From assembly GCA_934202525.1 (NCBI GenBank), contig CAKPYB010000007.1, positions 1 through 64,000 on the forward strand: a stretch of DNA of 64,000 nucleotides, read 5' to 3'. Numbering within the stretch: the first letter of the stretch is position 1; every line of letters begins with the position of its first letter. This DNA comes from an uncultured Prevotella sp. GTDB taxonomy: Bacteria > Bacteroidota > Bacteroidia > Bacteroidales > Bacteroidaceae. The notes beneath the pieces are model-generated. The model was not told the DNA's origin. It searched no databases and saw only the letters and a list, made by a program, of their open reading frames with translations. Shown one piece after another: positions 24,991 through 33,810 of this stretch. A program made the position numbers and the translations under genes.

Positions 24991-25335
24991 TTAAGCCTCC
25001 TCTTTTTTACCAAGCTTTGCACGACGCTTCTCTGCGTAAGCGGCAGCATACTTGTCAAGTTTAACAGTCATGTAACGAATTACTTTCTCGTCGCGGCGAT
25101 AAGCTGTTTCGAGCTTAGCGATAACAGTTGGCTCAGCCTTGAACTCAACCAAGCTGTAGAAGCCTGATGTCTTCTTCTCGATGTTGTAAGCCAACTTCTT
25201 CAAACCCCAAGCCTCTTTGTTCAGAATCTCAGCACCATTATCGGTGAGTACCTTCTCGAACTTAGCGACCGTTTCCTTCATCTGTTCATCAGACAAAACG
25301 GGAGTCAAAATGAAAACGGTTTCGTATTGATTCAT
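24991..25335 (-). CDS. rpsF: 30S ribosomal protein S6
   Basis: S6 (114 aa), partner of S18. It starts [18 protein letters not shown] and has the conserved [23 protein letters not shown] block and [15 protein letters not shown]. It is first in the operon, behind a clear promoter at 25426-25457. Confidence 0.97.
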   Translation of the reverse strand: MNQYETVFILTPVLSDEQMKETVAKFEKVLTDNGAEILNKEAWGLKKLAYNIEKKTSGFYSLVEFKAEPTVIAKLETAYRRDEKVIRYMTVKLDKYAAAYAEKRRAKLGKKEEA

Positions 25336-25425
25336 ACTACTTTAAATGATTAAATATTAATATAAAAATTCTCGTGCAAACCGGAAAATGTGTGCGAAAA
25401 CACAGCCTTTTCACGAATTGCGGTG

Positions 25426-25457
25426 CAAAATTACGACTTTTTCTTGAATTAACCAAA
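25426..25457 (-). promoter_or_regulatory. rpsF operon promoter
   Basis: On the minus strand TTTG (25454-25457) and TAATTTTG (25426-25433) are separated by exactly 20 bp, matching TTTG-N20-TAnnTTTG. A plus-strand promoter for the next gene overlaps just upstream. Confidence 0.8.
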
Positions 25458-25466
25458 TATTTTTCG

Positions 25467-25474
25467 TACTTTTG
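25467..25474 (+). promoter_or_regulatory. Promoter -7 element for the small membrane protein
   Basis: TACTTTTG is a consensus -7 box; CTTG at 25443-25446 sits 20 bp upstream as a one-mismatch -33. It is back-to-back with the rpsF promoter. Confidence 0.6.
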
Positions 25475-25524
25475 CACAAAATAATTGTTAATAGTATAAA
25501 AACAACCTCTAAACTGTAAAGAAT

Positions 25525-25722
25525 ATGGCAAAAATGAATAAGAAACTGATTAGTTTGCTCCATACCCTACCATCTATGGGCATGGCTTTCATTGTTTTAG
25601 GCGTCCTGCTGATGGTTGCCAGTTTTGCATTTTCCATCCCGGGAAACAGCGTGCTCTTCGCTGGCCTCTTTTTCATACTGGCGGGAGTAGCCGGATTTGT
25701 ATATTCATTAAAAAAAGGATAA
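25525..25722 (+). CDS. Small two-helix membrane protein
   Basis: A 65-aa protein with two predicted membrane helices (residues about 17-38 and 42-61) and a basic start and end. It has its own promoter and is followed at once by a terminator that overlaps the stop. I know of no function; Bacteroidales carry many short integral membrane proteins of this kind. Confidence 0.7.
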   Translation: MAKMNKKLISLLHTLPSMGMAFIVLGVLLMVASFAFSIPGNSVLFAGLFFILAGVAGFVYSLKKG

Positions 25723-25748
25723 GCCGGTCATCGACTTATCCTTTTTTT
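25711..25748. terminator. Bidirectional terminator
   Basis: AAAAAGGATAAG and CTTATCCTTTTT form a 12-bp stem with an 11-nt loop, and the plus strand ends in a T-run. The A-run on the left gives a T-run in the other direction, so it can serve both the small membrane protein and rprY. Confidence 0.9.
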
Positions 25749-25784
25749 ATATCTTAGAGAATCTCTTCCCTATTTCTGAAACAT

Positions 25785-26483
25785 TTAATCCTCGTTAGGA
25801 ACAATCAGTTTGTATCCCTTACCATGGATATTGATGATTTCAATCTGAGGATCGTCCTTCAGATGCTTGCGGAGTTTGGTGATGTAAACATCCATTGAGC
25901 GTGCATTGAAGTAATTGTCATCAATCCAAATGGTCTTCAGAGCAAAATCGCGCTGCAGAATTTCATTAGAGTGAGCACAGAGCAAAGCAAGAAGTTCATT
26001 CTCCTTGGTGGTAAGTTTGGTCTGCTTTTCACCAATGGTAAGAAGCTGCTTCTGTGTATCGAAGGTAAAGTCACCAATGTGATACATGGTAGACTCCTTG
26101 CTCTTCTTGCCACGTACGCGGCGGAGAATAGCCTCTACACGGAATACCAATTCTTCCATAGAGAATGGCTTGGTGATATAATCATCAGCACCAATCTTGA
26201 AACCTTCAAGGATATCTTCCTTCAATGTCTTGGCAGTAAGGAAGATGATTGGGAGGTCGGCATTGGTCTGACGAATTTCCTGTGCCAGGGTAAAGCCGTC
26301 CTTCTTTGGCATCATCACGTCGAGTACTGCAATATCAAACTTATTCTTATTGAATTCCTTATAACCTACCTCGCCATCAGGGCACAGAACTGTGGTAAAT
26401 CCCTTTGCCTGCAAATATTCGCGAAGCAACATACCTAAATTTTCATCGTCCTCGCAAAGCAAGATTTTAATTTTCTCTTCCAT
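25785..26483 (-). CDS. rprY: OmpR-family response regulator RprY
   Basis: A 232-aa response regulator. The receiver domain has the acidic pocket (CEDDEN, residues 10-15), the phosphoacceptor Asp55 (VLDVMMPKKDG) and the Lys of ITKPFSMEEL. The C-terminal OmpR/PhoB winged helix (LTTKENELLALLCAHSNEIL...DVYITKLRKHLKDD) binds DNA. It follows the histidine kinase gene by 59 bp. The pair corresponds to RprXY of Bacteroides. Confidence 0.93.
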   Translation of the reverse strand: MEEKIKILLCEDDENLGMLLREYLQAKGFTTVLCPDGEVGYKEFNKNKFDIAVLDVMMPKKDGFTLAQEIRQTNADLPIIFLTAKTLKEDILEGFKIGADDYITKPFSMEELVFRVEAILRRVRGKKSKESTMYHIGDFTFDTQKQLLTIGEKQTKLTTKENELLALLCAHSNEILQRDFALKTIWIDDNYFNARSMDVYITKLRKHLKDDPQIEIINIHGKGYKLIVPNED

Positions 26484-26542
26484 ATCTTTATTCTTTAAAA
26501 TTATTAATATTCTTTTAATTCTTTATTCTGTTTCTTCAAGCC

Positions 26543-28036
26543 TTAACTGTGAATCACCGGCAACTTGATGGTAAAGGTTGTACCCTTTCCCAATTCGCTA
26601 TCTACCTTAATTTCACCATCATGAAGATCTACTATCTTCTTGACATAAGCCAGTCCCAGTCCGAATCCCTTCACATCATGGACATTGCCCGTATGTACGC
26701 GGTAGAACTTGTCGAATATCTTCTTCAGATTCTCCTTCTTCATACCCAGACCGGTATCCGTAATCGAGAGATACAGATGTTCTTCATCATTCCAGGTCTT
26801 CATCGTAATGTTAAGCGGCTCGTCCGGCTTGCGGTATTTCACGGCATTGTCCATCAGATTGAAGATGACATTCTGGAAATGCACCTCGTCAACATAGAGT
26901 CCCGAATCGATGGCTTCGATATCGGTATAGACCTTACCACCTGTATGCTCAACGCGGAGCGAGAAGGAATTAGCAATATTCTCAACCATCTCGTTCAGAT
27001 CGAGTTCTTTCTTCTTGAACACCGCCTTCTTGCGGTCGAACATACTCATCTGCAATACCTTTTCTACCAGGAAACGAAGACGCTTCGATTCATCGTTAAT
27101 CACGTTACCCAGATGTTTCTGCATCTGTTCGCTCTTTGCTACCGAGGTATCATTGAGCATCTGCGCTGCCAGACTGATACTGGCAATCGGCGTCTTCAGT
27201 TCGTGGGTCATATTATTGATGAAGTCGTTCTTTATCTCAGTATATCTCTTTTGTCTGAAGATAACCACAATGGTAAAGATGAAGGTAATCAGCAATACCA
27301 GCGTGAAGATGACACTAGGAATCATGAAGCGCACACTGGAGAAGATATAGCTGTTCATATCCGGGAAATGCACCCTTACTACACCCATCTTCGACTGTGG
27401 GTCGTTGCGGAAGAGCACCTGTGAGTAGCTGTATTCCTCACCCTCGTCCGTATAGTCAGGACAGCGGTAAACCTCTCGTCCATCCTGCGTAGTCACGGTG
27501 AAATGATAAGGTATGTTGATACCATTATTCATCATCTCAGCCTTGAGGTCCTGATCGAGCTGCTTGAAGTTGATTCTCTCCTTCAGCGGCTTGTCTGATG
27601 CCGAATAAAGGATAGAATATACCACCTCATCCAGCAACGCTTTCTGATAGACATAGCGGTTCTTCACGATTTCCTGAAGCGACTTCTGTGTTTCTGTCAG
27701 CGAATTCTTATCGCTACGCAGTATCATCGCCTTCGGCATATTGCCAGGATGTGTGGCATTTGTCTTCAACTCGAAAGTTGAATAAACTGCCGTTCCCTTG
27801 TTCTTATCTTTATTGGCCTTACGTTCTGTCTCGTTGACATTCTTTTCGAGATAGCGCAGAGTTTCATTAAGCTCCAAATTTCTTGAAGCTTGATACAGGG
27901 CTCTGTTGACCGACTCGTCAAACTGTTCCTTCTTCATGTTTACCATCTCCTGGATGTAACTGAGCTGCAAGTACAGCAGCGCAAGGAACGAAAAGCCCAT
28001 GATAATGGCTATGGTCCAAATCGTTTTCTTCTTCAT
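26543..28036 (-). CDS. rprX: Sensor histidine kinase RprX
   Basis: A 497-aa membrane histidine kinase. A first transmembrane helix spans residues about 6-24, then a sensor region of about 200 residues, then a second helix (MIPSVIFTLVLLITFIFTIVVIF). The H-box is NDFINNMTHELKTPIASI with the phospho-His, followed by N (FNLMDNAVKY), G1 (ITDTGLGM) and G2 (GFGLGLAYVKKIV) boxes. It phosphorylates the adjacent RprY. A -7 element ends only 5 bp from the ATG. Confidence 0.93.
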   Translation of the reverse strand: MKKKTIWTIAIIMGFSFLALLYLQLSYIQEMVNMKKEQFDESVNRALYQASRNLELNETLRYLEKNVNETERKANKDKNKGTAVYSTFELKTNATHPGNMPKAMILRSDKNSLTETQKSLQEIVKNRYVYQKALLDEVVYSILYSASDKPLKERINFKQLDQDLKAEMMNNGINIPYHFTVTTQDGREVYRCPDYTDEGEEYSYSQVLFRNDPQSKMGVVRVHFPDMNSYIFSSVRFMIPSVIFTLVLLITFIFTIVVIFRQKRYTEIKNDFINNMTHELKTPIASISLAAQMLNDTSVAKSEQMQKHLGNVINDESKRLRFLVEKVLQMSMFDRKKAVFKKKELDLNEMVENIANSFSLRVEHTGGKVYTDIEAIDSGLYVDEVHFQNVIFNLMDNAVKYRKPDEPLNITMKTWNDEEHLYLSITDTGLGMKKENLKKIFDKFYRVHTGNVHDVKGFGLGLAYVKKIVDLHDGEIKVDSELGKGTTFTIKLPVIHS

Positions 28037-28041
28037 GGGGG

Positions 28042-28049
28042 CAAAGATA
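28042..28049 (-). promoter_or_regulatory. -7-like element next to the rprX start
   Basis: CAAAGATA reads TATCTTTG on the minus strand. Only five bases separate it from the ATG at 28036, so a transcript from here would be almost leaderless. No -33 TTTG is seen. The upstream gap 28050-28273 shows no other feature I can support. Confidence 0.4.
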
Positions 28050-28273
28050 AGAAATTTCTTAATCAGTTAACTTAAAATCGTTAATTAATTATTTACTCTT
28101 TCTAGTTTTTAACATTTTTCTGTATTTTTAGTTTCATATATAAAACTAAACTTTCATTTTTCATAAAAAAAAGAGAGGAAGCATACATATCACATGCACA
28201 CTTCCCCATATTGGTCATATCAACATAAAATTTTAATTTATATAAGAGAGATTTTTCTCTAACCTAACAATTG

Positions 28274-30436
28274 CTATTCAGCATCCTTCTCCAATTCTGC
28301 CTCATGATCCGCAATCAGCTTACTCTGAATGTCGGAAGGAACCAACTCGTAGCTGGCAAACTTGGTTGTGAACGAAGCACGTCCACCAGTCAATGAACTC
28401 AGAGAGATGGAATAGCTGGCAAGTTCCTTCAGAGGAATCTTGGCACTCAACTTCTGGTAACCGGCCTCGCTGTCCATACCCATAATGAGAGCACGACGTC
28501 CCTGGAGATCACTCATCACATCACCCATGAAATCAGCAGGCACATAAACCTCAAGATCATAGATAGGCTCCAGAATCTTCGGACCAGCCTGTTTGAAGGC
28601 ATCGCTGAACGCATGGCGGGCAGCAAGCATGAACGAAAGTTCATTACTATCTACTGGGTGCATCTTACCATCATAAACGATGACACGTACATCACGTGCA
28701 TAACTGCCCGTCAACGGACCATGTTCCATACAGTCCATAACACCCTTCAGAATAGCTGGCATGAAGCGGGCATCAATGGCGCCACCAACCACAGAGTTGA
28801 GGAATACCAGTTTACCACCCCATGGCAAACTAACCTCTTCACGGCTCTTGATATTCATCTTGAACTCCTGACCGTTGAAGGTAAATGACGTAGGATCAGG
28901 CATACCTTCTGCGTATGGTTCAACAATGAGATGCACCTCACCAAACTGACCAGAGCCACCACTCTGTTTCTTATGGCGGTAGTCAGCACGAGCCTTCTTG
29001 GTAATAGTCTCACGATAAGGAATACGTGGCTCTTCGAAAGTCACATTGAGTTTTTCGTTGTTTTCCAGACGCCACTTCAGCGTGCGGAGATGGAACTCAC
29101 CCTGTCCTCTTACGATTACCTGGCGCAATTCCTTGCTCTGATCAACAATCCAAGTAGGGTCTTCCTGGCGCATCTTCAGGAGTGCAGCCATCAGTTTCTC
29201 TGTATCCTGAACATTGGCAGCCTTGATAGCACGTGAATACTTAGGGTTAGGATATTTAATGAAGTCAAAACGCCACTCAGCCCCCTTACCATTAAGGGTA
29301 TTGCCAGTCTTCACGTCCTTCATCTTCACGGTACAGCCAATATCACCGGCATTCAATTGCTCTACAGGCACACGGTTGGCACCCGCACAGGCATAAATCT
29401 GTCCGATACGCTCCTTGGAGCCACGATCTGCATTAGTCAGGTCGTCACCATTCTTGATAGAGCCGCTCATCACCTTGAAGTAGCTTACCTCACCGATATG
29501 AGGTTCCATACCAGTCTTGAAGAAGTAAACACTCTCAGGACCATTGCTGTCTGGCGTAATTTCCTCACCACGTGTATTATGCAGTTTCGGCATCTCGCTT
29601 ACGAAAGGAACCACATTGCCCAGGAACTCCATCAGGCGGTGAACGCCCATCGACTTACCTGCACAAACGCAGAACACAGGGAAGATGCTACGGCTAACCA
29701 ATCCCTTGCGGATGCCCTCGCGAAGTTCATCTTCTGTCAGACTCTCGCTCTCGAAGAACTTCTCCATCAGTCCCTCATCGTTCTCGGCTGCAGCCTCAAC
29801 AAGAGCCGTATGAAGTTCCATGGCTTTTTCCATTTCCTCTTCAGGAATATCTTCAATAATAGGAGCACCGCCCTCAGGCTTCCAAGAATATTTTTTCATC
29901 AATAAGACGTCAATGAGAGCATTGAAGCCAGGACCGGTCTCGATAGGATATTGTATCTGCACACACTTAGAACCATAAATGTCCTTCATGGTGGCTATGA
30001 TATTATCAAAGTCGCACTTGTCTGAGTCGAGCTGGTTTACCAGGAAGATAACAGGTTTACCCAACTTCTCTGTATAACGGAAGTTGTTCTGTGTACCTAC
30101 CTCTGGACCATACTGACCATTGATAAGGATAACTGCCTGATCGGTAACATTGAGAGATGTAATGGCACCACCTACGAAATCATCGCTACCTGGGCAATCT
30201 ATAATGTTAAGCTTCTTGTTGTTCCACTCTACATGAAAAACTGTAGGGAACACAGAGTAGCCGTATTCCAACTCAACTGGGAAGTAGTCGCTCACCGTAT
30301 TTTTCGCCTCTACAGAGCCTTTACGCTTGATAACGCCTGCTTCAAATAACATACTCTCGGCAAGTGTAGTCTTGCCGCTACCCGCACTGCCCAACAGCGC
30401 AATGTTTTTAATCTCATTAGTCTGATAAACTCTCAT
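28274..30436 (-). CDS. EF-G paralogue (EF-G2-like) with altered GTPase motif
   Basis: A 720-aa elongation factor G paralogue with all domains: G1 GSAGSGKTT (residues 15-23), G4 NQLD (134-137), domain II, and domains III-V ending with SLTGGRASFTTKFASYEL. The G3 motif is DCPGSDDF (80-87) instead of DTPGHVDF, so the catalytic His of canonical EF-G is replaced by Ser. G4 is NQLD in place of NKxD. A Bacteroides EF-G paralogue has been reported to support translocation without GTP hydrolysis and to matter in gut colonisation; this protein has the features expected of that group. It has its own promoter. Confidence 0.88.
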   Translation of the reverse strand: MRVYQTNEIKNIALLGSAGSGKTTLAESMLFEAGVIKRKGSVEAKNTVSDYFPVELEYGYSVFPTVFHVEWNNKKLNIIDCPGSDDFVGGAITSLNVTDQAVILINGQYGPEVGTQNNFRYTEKLGKPVIFLVNQLDSDKCDFDNIIATMKDIYGSKCVQIQYPIETGPGFNALIDVLLMKKYSWKPEGGAPIIEDIPEEEMEKAMELHTALVEAAAENDEGLMEKFFESESLTEDELREGIRKGLVSRSIFPVFCVCAGKSMGVHRLMEFLGNVVPFVSEMPKLHNTRGEEITPDSNGPESVYFFKTGMEPHIGEVSYFKVMSGSIKNGDDLTNADRGSKERIGQIYACAGANRVPVEQLNAGDIGCTVKMKDVKTGNTLNGKGAEWRFDFIKYPNPKYSRAIKAANVQDTEKLMAALLKMRQEDPTWIVDQSKELRQVIVRGQGEFHLRTLKWRLENNEKLNVTFEEPRIPYRETITKKARADYRHKKQSGGSGQFGEVHLIVEPYAEGMPDPTSFTFNGQEFKMNIKSREEVSLPWGGKLVFLNSVVGGAIDARFMPAILKGVMDCMEHGPLTGSYARDVRVIVYDGKMHPVDSNELSFMLAARHAFSDAFKQAGPKILEPIYDLEVYVPADFMGDVMSDLQGRRALIMGMDSEAGYQKLSAKIPLKELASYSISLSSLTGGRASFTTKFASYELVPSDIQSKLIADHEAELEKDAE

Positions 30437-30520
30437 GACGCTTATAGATTTTTAAGGGTTATACTTAAATTTGCTAGTTGCAATCCACAGTCAAACCTTC
30501 GGTTTTTCTGTTTCATGCTA

Positions 30521-30552
30521 CTAAAGTACAAAAAAAATCGCACATTGCCAAA
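30521..30552 (-). promoter_or_regulatory. Promoter of the EF-G paralogue
   Basis: On the minus strand TTTG (30549-30552) is 20 bp from TACTTTAG (30521-30528), a one-mismatch -7 box. It starts a leader of about 80 nt. Confidence 0.6.
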
Positions 30553-30592
30553 AGTTTTGGGCAAAAAACTTCTGTTTTTTAAAACATATTAG

Positions 30593-30600
30593 TACTTTTG
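30593..30600 (+). promoter_or_regulatory. hemW -7 promoter element
   Basis: TACTTTTG followed by CAC is a consensus -7 box 65 bp before hemW. The -33 element is not clear. Confidence 0.5.
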
Positions 30601-30664
30601 CACTTTGTTTAGACATGTTTTTGTCTTTACACCTTATTATATATAGAAAAAGAAGTTCAGAAAT

Positions 30665-31801
30665 ATGGCAGGACTATACATACATATCCCCTTTTGTGAA
30701 AGCCGGTGCATCTACTGCGGTTTTTACAGTACCACCTCCCTCAAGTTAAAGGATGATTACACTGATGCTCTCTGCCGGGAGATGCAGATGCGCCCGGCAA
30801 AAGCCGCTCTCGGAAGCAATGAAACTATCGAAACCATCTATCTGGGCGGTGGAACCCCGAGTCAGCTCAACGGCTCCCAACTCAACCAGATTTTCTCTGC
30901 TATCAGAAAAAACTATACGCTGGCAGAGAATATGGAGATCACAATGGAATGCAATCCGGACGATGTAACCGGCGATTTCTGTGAAACGCTGAAGCAACTC
31001 CCCATCAACAGAATCAGCATGGGAGCGCAGACCTTCAGCAATGAGCGCTTACACTTTCTGCATCGCCGTCATAACGCCAGAGAGGTAGAAGAAGCCGTCG
31101 ACCGACTCCGCAACATCGGCATCCGCAATATCAGTATCGACCTGATGTTCGGATTCCCCGAAGAATCTCTTTCCCAATGGATGAGCGATATCAGGCACGC
31201 CATACAGCTGGATGTGGAACACATATCTGCCTACAGTCTGATGTACGAAGAGGGAACTCCCCTCTACCGTATGCTGGAACAGGGAAAGATCAGTGAAATA
31301 GATGAAGAAACCAGTCGCAAGATGTATGAAATACTGATAGACCAGCTCACTGGGGCAGGCTACGAACATTATGAAATCAGCAATTTTGCCCGTCCGGGGT
31401 TCCATTCGCGCCACAACAGCAGTTACTGGCACGAGGTGCCGTATATCGGCATAGGAGCAGCCGCCCACTCCTACAACAGAAAGCAGCGCAGCTGGAATAT
31501 CGAAAACATCCAGACTTACATTCGAAGCATCGGCGATGGCATTCTGCCTTCAGAGAGTGAGCAGCTCGACATTTCCACCCGTTACAACGATCTGATAACA
31601 ACCGCCTTACGAACAAGCGACGGAATAAACCTCATGAAAATGGAGCAGGAATTCGGAAAAGAACTGGCAGACAAACTGCTCCAGGAAGCCCAGCCTCATA
31701 TCAGCCGGGGACTGATGAAAATAAAGAACGGCAGACTCTCTCTCACACGGGAAGGTCTCTACATATCGGATGATGTGATGAGTGATTTCATGATTGTATA
31801 A
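30665..31801 (+). CDS. hemW: Radical SAM heme chaperone HemW
   Basis: HemW (378 aa), long annotated as oxygen-independent coproporphyrinogen oxidase-like, now seen as a heme chaperone. The radical-SAM cluster is Cys11-X3-Cys15-X2-Cys18 (CESRCIYC), followed by YLGGGTPSQL, the SAM-binding GG motif. The C-terminal HemW domain has HYEISNFARPG and SRHNSSYWHEVPYIGIGAAAHS. The length is typical. Confidence 0.93.
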   Translation: MAGLYIHIPFCESRCIYCGFYSTTSLKLKDDYTDALCREMQMRPAKAALGSNETIETIYLGGGTPSQLNGSQLNQIFSAIRKNYTLAENMEITMECNPDDVTGDFCETLKQLPINRISMGAQTFSNERLHFLHRRHNAREVEEAVDRLRNIGIRNISIDLMFGFPEESLSQWMSDIRHAIQLDVEHISAYSLMYEEGTPLYRMLEQGKISEIDEETSRKMYEILIDQLTGAGYEHYEISNFARPGFHSRHNSSYWHEVPYIGIGAAAHSYNRKQRSWNIENIQTYIRSIGDGILPSESEQLDISTRYNDLITTALRTSDGINLMKMEQEFGKELADKLLQEAQPHISRGLMKIKNGRLSLTREGLYISDDVMSDFMIV

Positions 31802-31820
31802 TGGTTTCAACAAACAAAAA

Positions 31821-31844
31821 AGCCTTGGAATTAATTCCAAGGCT
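31821..31844. terminator. Perfect 24-bp palindrome between convergent genes
   Basis: A 24-nt perfect palindrome with arms AGCCTTGGAATT and AATTCCAAGGCT, preceded by an A-run. It lies 20 bp after hemW and contains the stop codon (31831-31833) of the minus-strand gene. It is likely a terminator for that gene and possibly for both. Confidence 0.75.
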
Positions 31845-32202
31845 CTAATTTCTTTAAACCATTTTTCTTGTATACTTCGTAATAATAAGCTTTGATGCTC
31901 TTGACCACTTGTATGGTAGATTTCTTTTTCTGCAACATAGGCTTTACCAGCTGCATCACAGCAAAACAAACTACCACAATAAGCAATACAACTGCCCAAG
32001 ATAGAATCTCACTCTGAATATCCAAAACAGGCTGAAGACCAATACCTAAAGCCACAGGCAGGATAAAACAGACCCAATCTATCGGGCTGTCGAGCTTAGT
32101 AGATTCGATGTATTCATCGCGTAGCGCTTTTGGAGCATTCAAGATTAATCTTTTCTGGTGCTTATTCCAGTAATCTTCAAATTCTTTTTCCATGCAATCC
32201 AT
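31831..32202 (-). CDS. Small membrane protein of unknown function
   Basis: A 123-aa protein with a basic, helical N-terminus (YWNKHQKRLILNAPKALRDEYIESTKLDSPIDW) and two membrane helices (residues about 43-62 and 68-87), then a basic tail. No family is recognised. It has a textbook promoter at 32273-32304, so it is probably expressed. Confidence 0.72.
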   Translation of the reverse strand: MDCMEKEFEDYWNKHQKRLILNAPKALRDEYIESTKLDSPIDWVCFILPVALGIGLQPVLDIQSEILSWAVVLLIVVVCFAVMQLVKPMLQKKKSTIQVVKSIKAYYYEVYKKNGLKKLEPWN

Positions 32203-32272
32203 TTACTGTTTTGTCTTAAAACTAGACGGTTAAAACTTCAATACTTATACTTTTCTTTATACTTTTCGGCTA

Positions 32273-32304
32273 CAAAGATAAGAATAATTATTCATTTCTC
32301 CAAA
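32273..32304 (-). promoter_or_regulatory. Promoter of the small membrane protein
   Basis: On the minus strand TTTG (32301-32304) and TATCTTTG (32273-32280) are separated by exactly 20 bp. Confidence 0.78.
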
Positions 32305-32410
32305 ATTACAACATACTACTTTGAATATTTAACGTATATTAATTCTAATGGTCAAAACAAAAACTTTACTGCATCACTTGACAATAGCCTGCTTGTATAT
32401 AGACAGGAAA

Positions 32411-32438
32411 AGGCAACACCCGATGCTGGGCATTGCCT
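32411..32438 (-). terminator. Terminator after gltA
   Basis: AGGCAA...CCC and GGG...TTGCCT form an imperfect stem with a short T-run (TTTTCC) on the minus strand, 24 bp past the gltA stop. Confidence 0.6.
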
Positions 32439-32461
32439 TCCTTTATGATATCAAGAGGATT

Positions 32462-33808
32462 TTATCTCTCGTTAAGTGGCTGATATTCAAGTTCTCCAAG
32501 AATATTCTTATAGGCAGGACGAATGATACGACGACCTTCAAAATTGAGTTCCTCAATGCGATGGGCAGTCCAACCTACGATACGTGCCATGGCAAAAATC
32601 GGTGTATAGATTTCCTGTGGCAAACCAATCATTTCATAGATAAAGCCACTGTAGAAATCAAGATTTGCACACGCAGGCTTGCTGCCTCCGCGATGTTCCT
32701 GCAAACATTTGATACCTTCCTGCTCTATCAGCTTCAGGAAATTATACTCGTCTTCTCTACCCTTTTCCTTGGCAAGTTCACCTGCCAGACGCTTCAATTC
32801 TACGGCACGTGGGTCGCTCAATGTATAGACCGCATGACCGATACCATAGATGAGACCTGTCTTGTCGTACGCCTCCTTGTTGAGCATACGCTTGAGATAA
32901 GTATCAAGTTCGGTTACATTACCCCAATCCTTGATAGCTTCTTTCAGATGGTGGAACATATTGATAACCTTGATATTGGCACCACCATGCAAAGGACCCT
33001 TCAAACTGCCGATACCTGCAGCAATAGAACTATAAGTATCTGTACGGGTGGAAGATGTAACACGTACAGTAAAGGTTGAGTTGTTACCACCACCATGTTC
33101 AGCCTGGATAATCAGGAGAAGGTCGAGCATACGGGCATCCAATTCGGAATAGTTCTCATGCTTCATCATATAAAGAAAGTTCTCAGCAATAGAGAGATTC
33201 TCACGAGGATGACGAATATGGAGACTTCTACCCTGAACAGAGTGACGGTAGATGTTGTATGCATAAGCGATAATGGTTGGGAACTTGGCTATCAACTCTA
33301 TGCTCTGGCGCATCAGATTGTCACGGCTGATGTCATCCGGATTCGGATCGAAGGTGTACATTTCGAGCACACAACGGGCCAGGATGTTCATGATGTTACT
33401 GCCTTCCAACTCGATGATATGGGTAATCGTACGATGATCAAGCGGCATATTATCGTTCAGGAGTTCTCTGAAAGCATCCAATTCCTCCTTATCAGGCAAC
33501 TGGCCCGAGAGCAGCAGGAAGGCAACTTCCTCGAATCCGAAGCGCTTCTCCTTCAAGAGAGGAGTTACCAGATCATCGAGTTCATAACCACGATAATAAA
33601 GTTTACCCTCTGTAGGGGTCAACTTACCTTCTGCATCGCGCTCATAACCCACTACATTACCGATATTGGTCAGTCCGACCAACACACCAGAGCCATCCTC
33701 ATTACGAAGTCCACGCTTCACATTGAACTTTTTGAATGCTTCCTTATCAATCTTGCATGAGTTCTTTACCTCATCGCTCAGTTTATATATCAAATATTCC
33801 TTATTCAT
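32462..33808 (-). CDS. gltA: Citrate synthase
   Basis: Citrate synthase (448 aa) condenses oxaloacetate and acetyl-CoA. The catalytic blocks are HGGGNNSTFTVRVTSSTRTD, SLKGPLHGGANIKV (His), GIGHAVYTLSDPRA (His) and ANLDFYSGFIY (Asp). It starts 2 bp after the aconitase gene, so the two form an operon for the oxidative branch that makes 2-oxoglutarate. No isocitrate dehydrogenase gene follows in this window. Confidence 0.94.
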   Translation of the reverse strand: MNKEYLIYKLSDEVKNSCKIDKEAFKKFNVKRGLRNEDGSGVLVGLTNIGNVVGYERDAEGKLTPTEGKLYYRGYELDDLVTPLLKEKRFGFEEVAFLLLSGQLPDKEELDAFRELLNDNMPLDHRTITHIIELEGSNIMNILARCVLEMYTFDPNPDDISRDNLMRQSIELIAKFPTIIAYAYNIYRHSVQGRSLHIRHPRENLSIAENFLYMMKHENYSELDARMLDLLLIIQAEHGGGNNSTFTVRVTSSTRTDTYSSIAAGIGSLKGPLHGGANIKVINMFHHLKEAIKDWGNVTELDTYLKRMLNKEAYDKTGLIYGIGHAVYTLSDPRAVELKRLAGELAKEKGREDEYNFLKLIEQEGIKCLQEHRGGSKPACANLDFYSGFIYEMIGLPQEIYTPIFAMARIVGWTAHRIEELNFEGRRIIRPAYKNILGELEYQPLNER

Positions 33809-33810
33809 AA

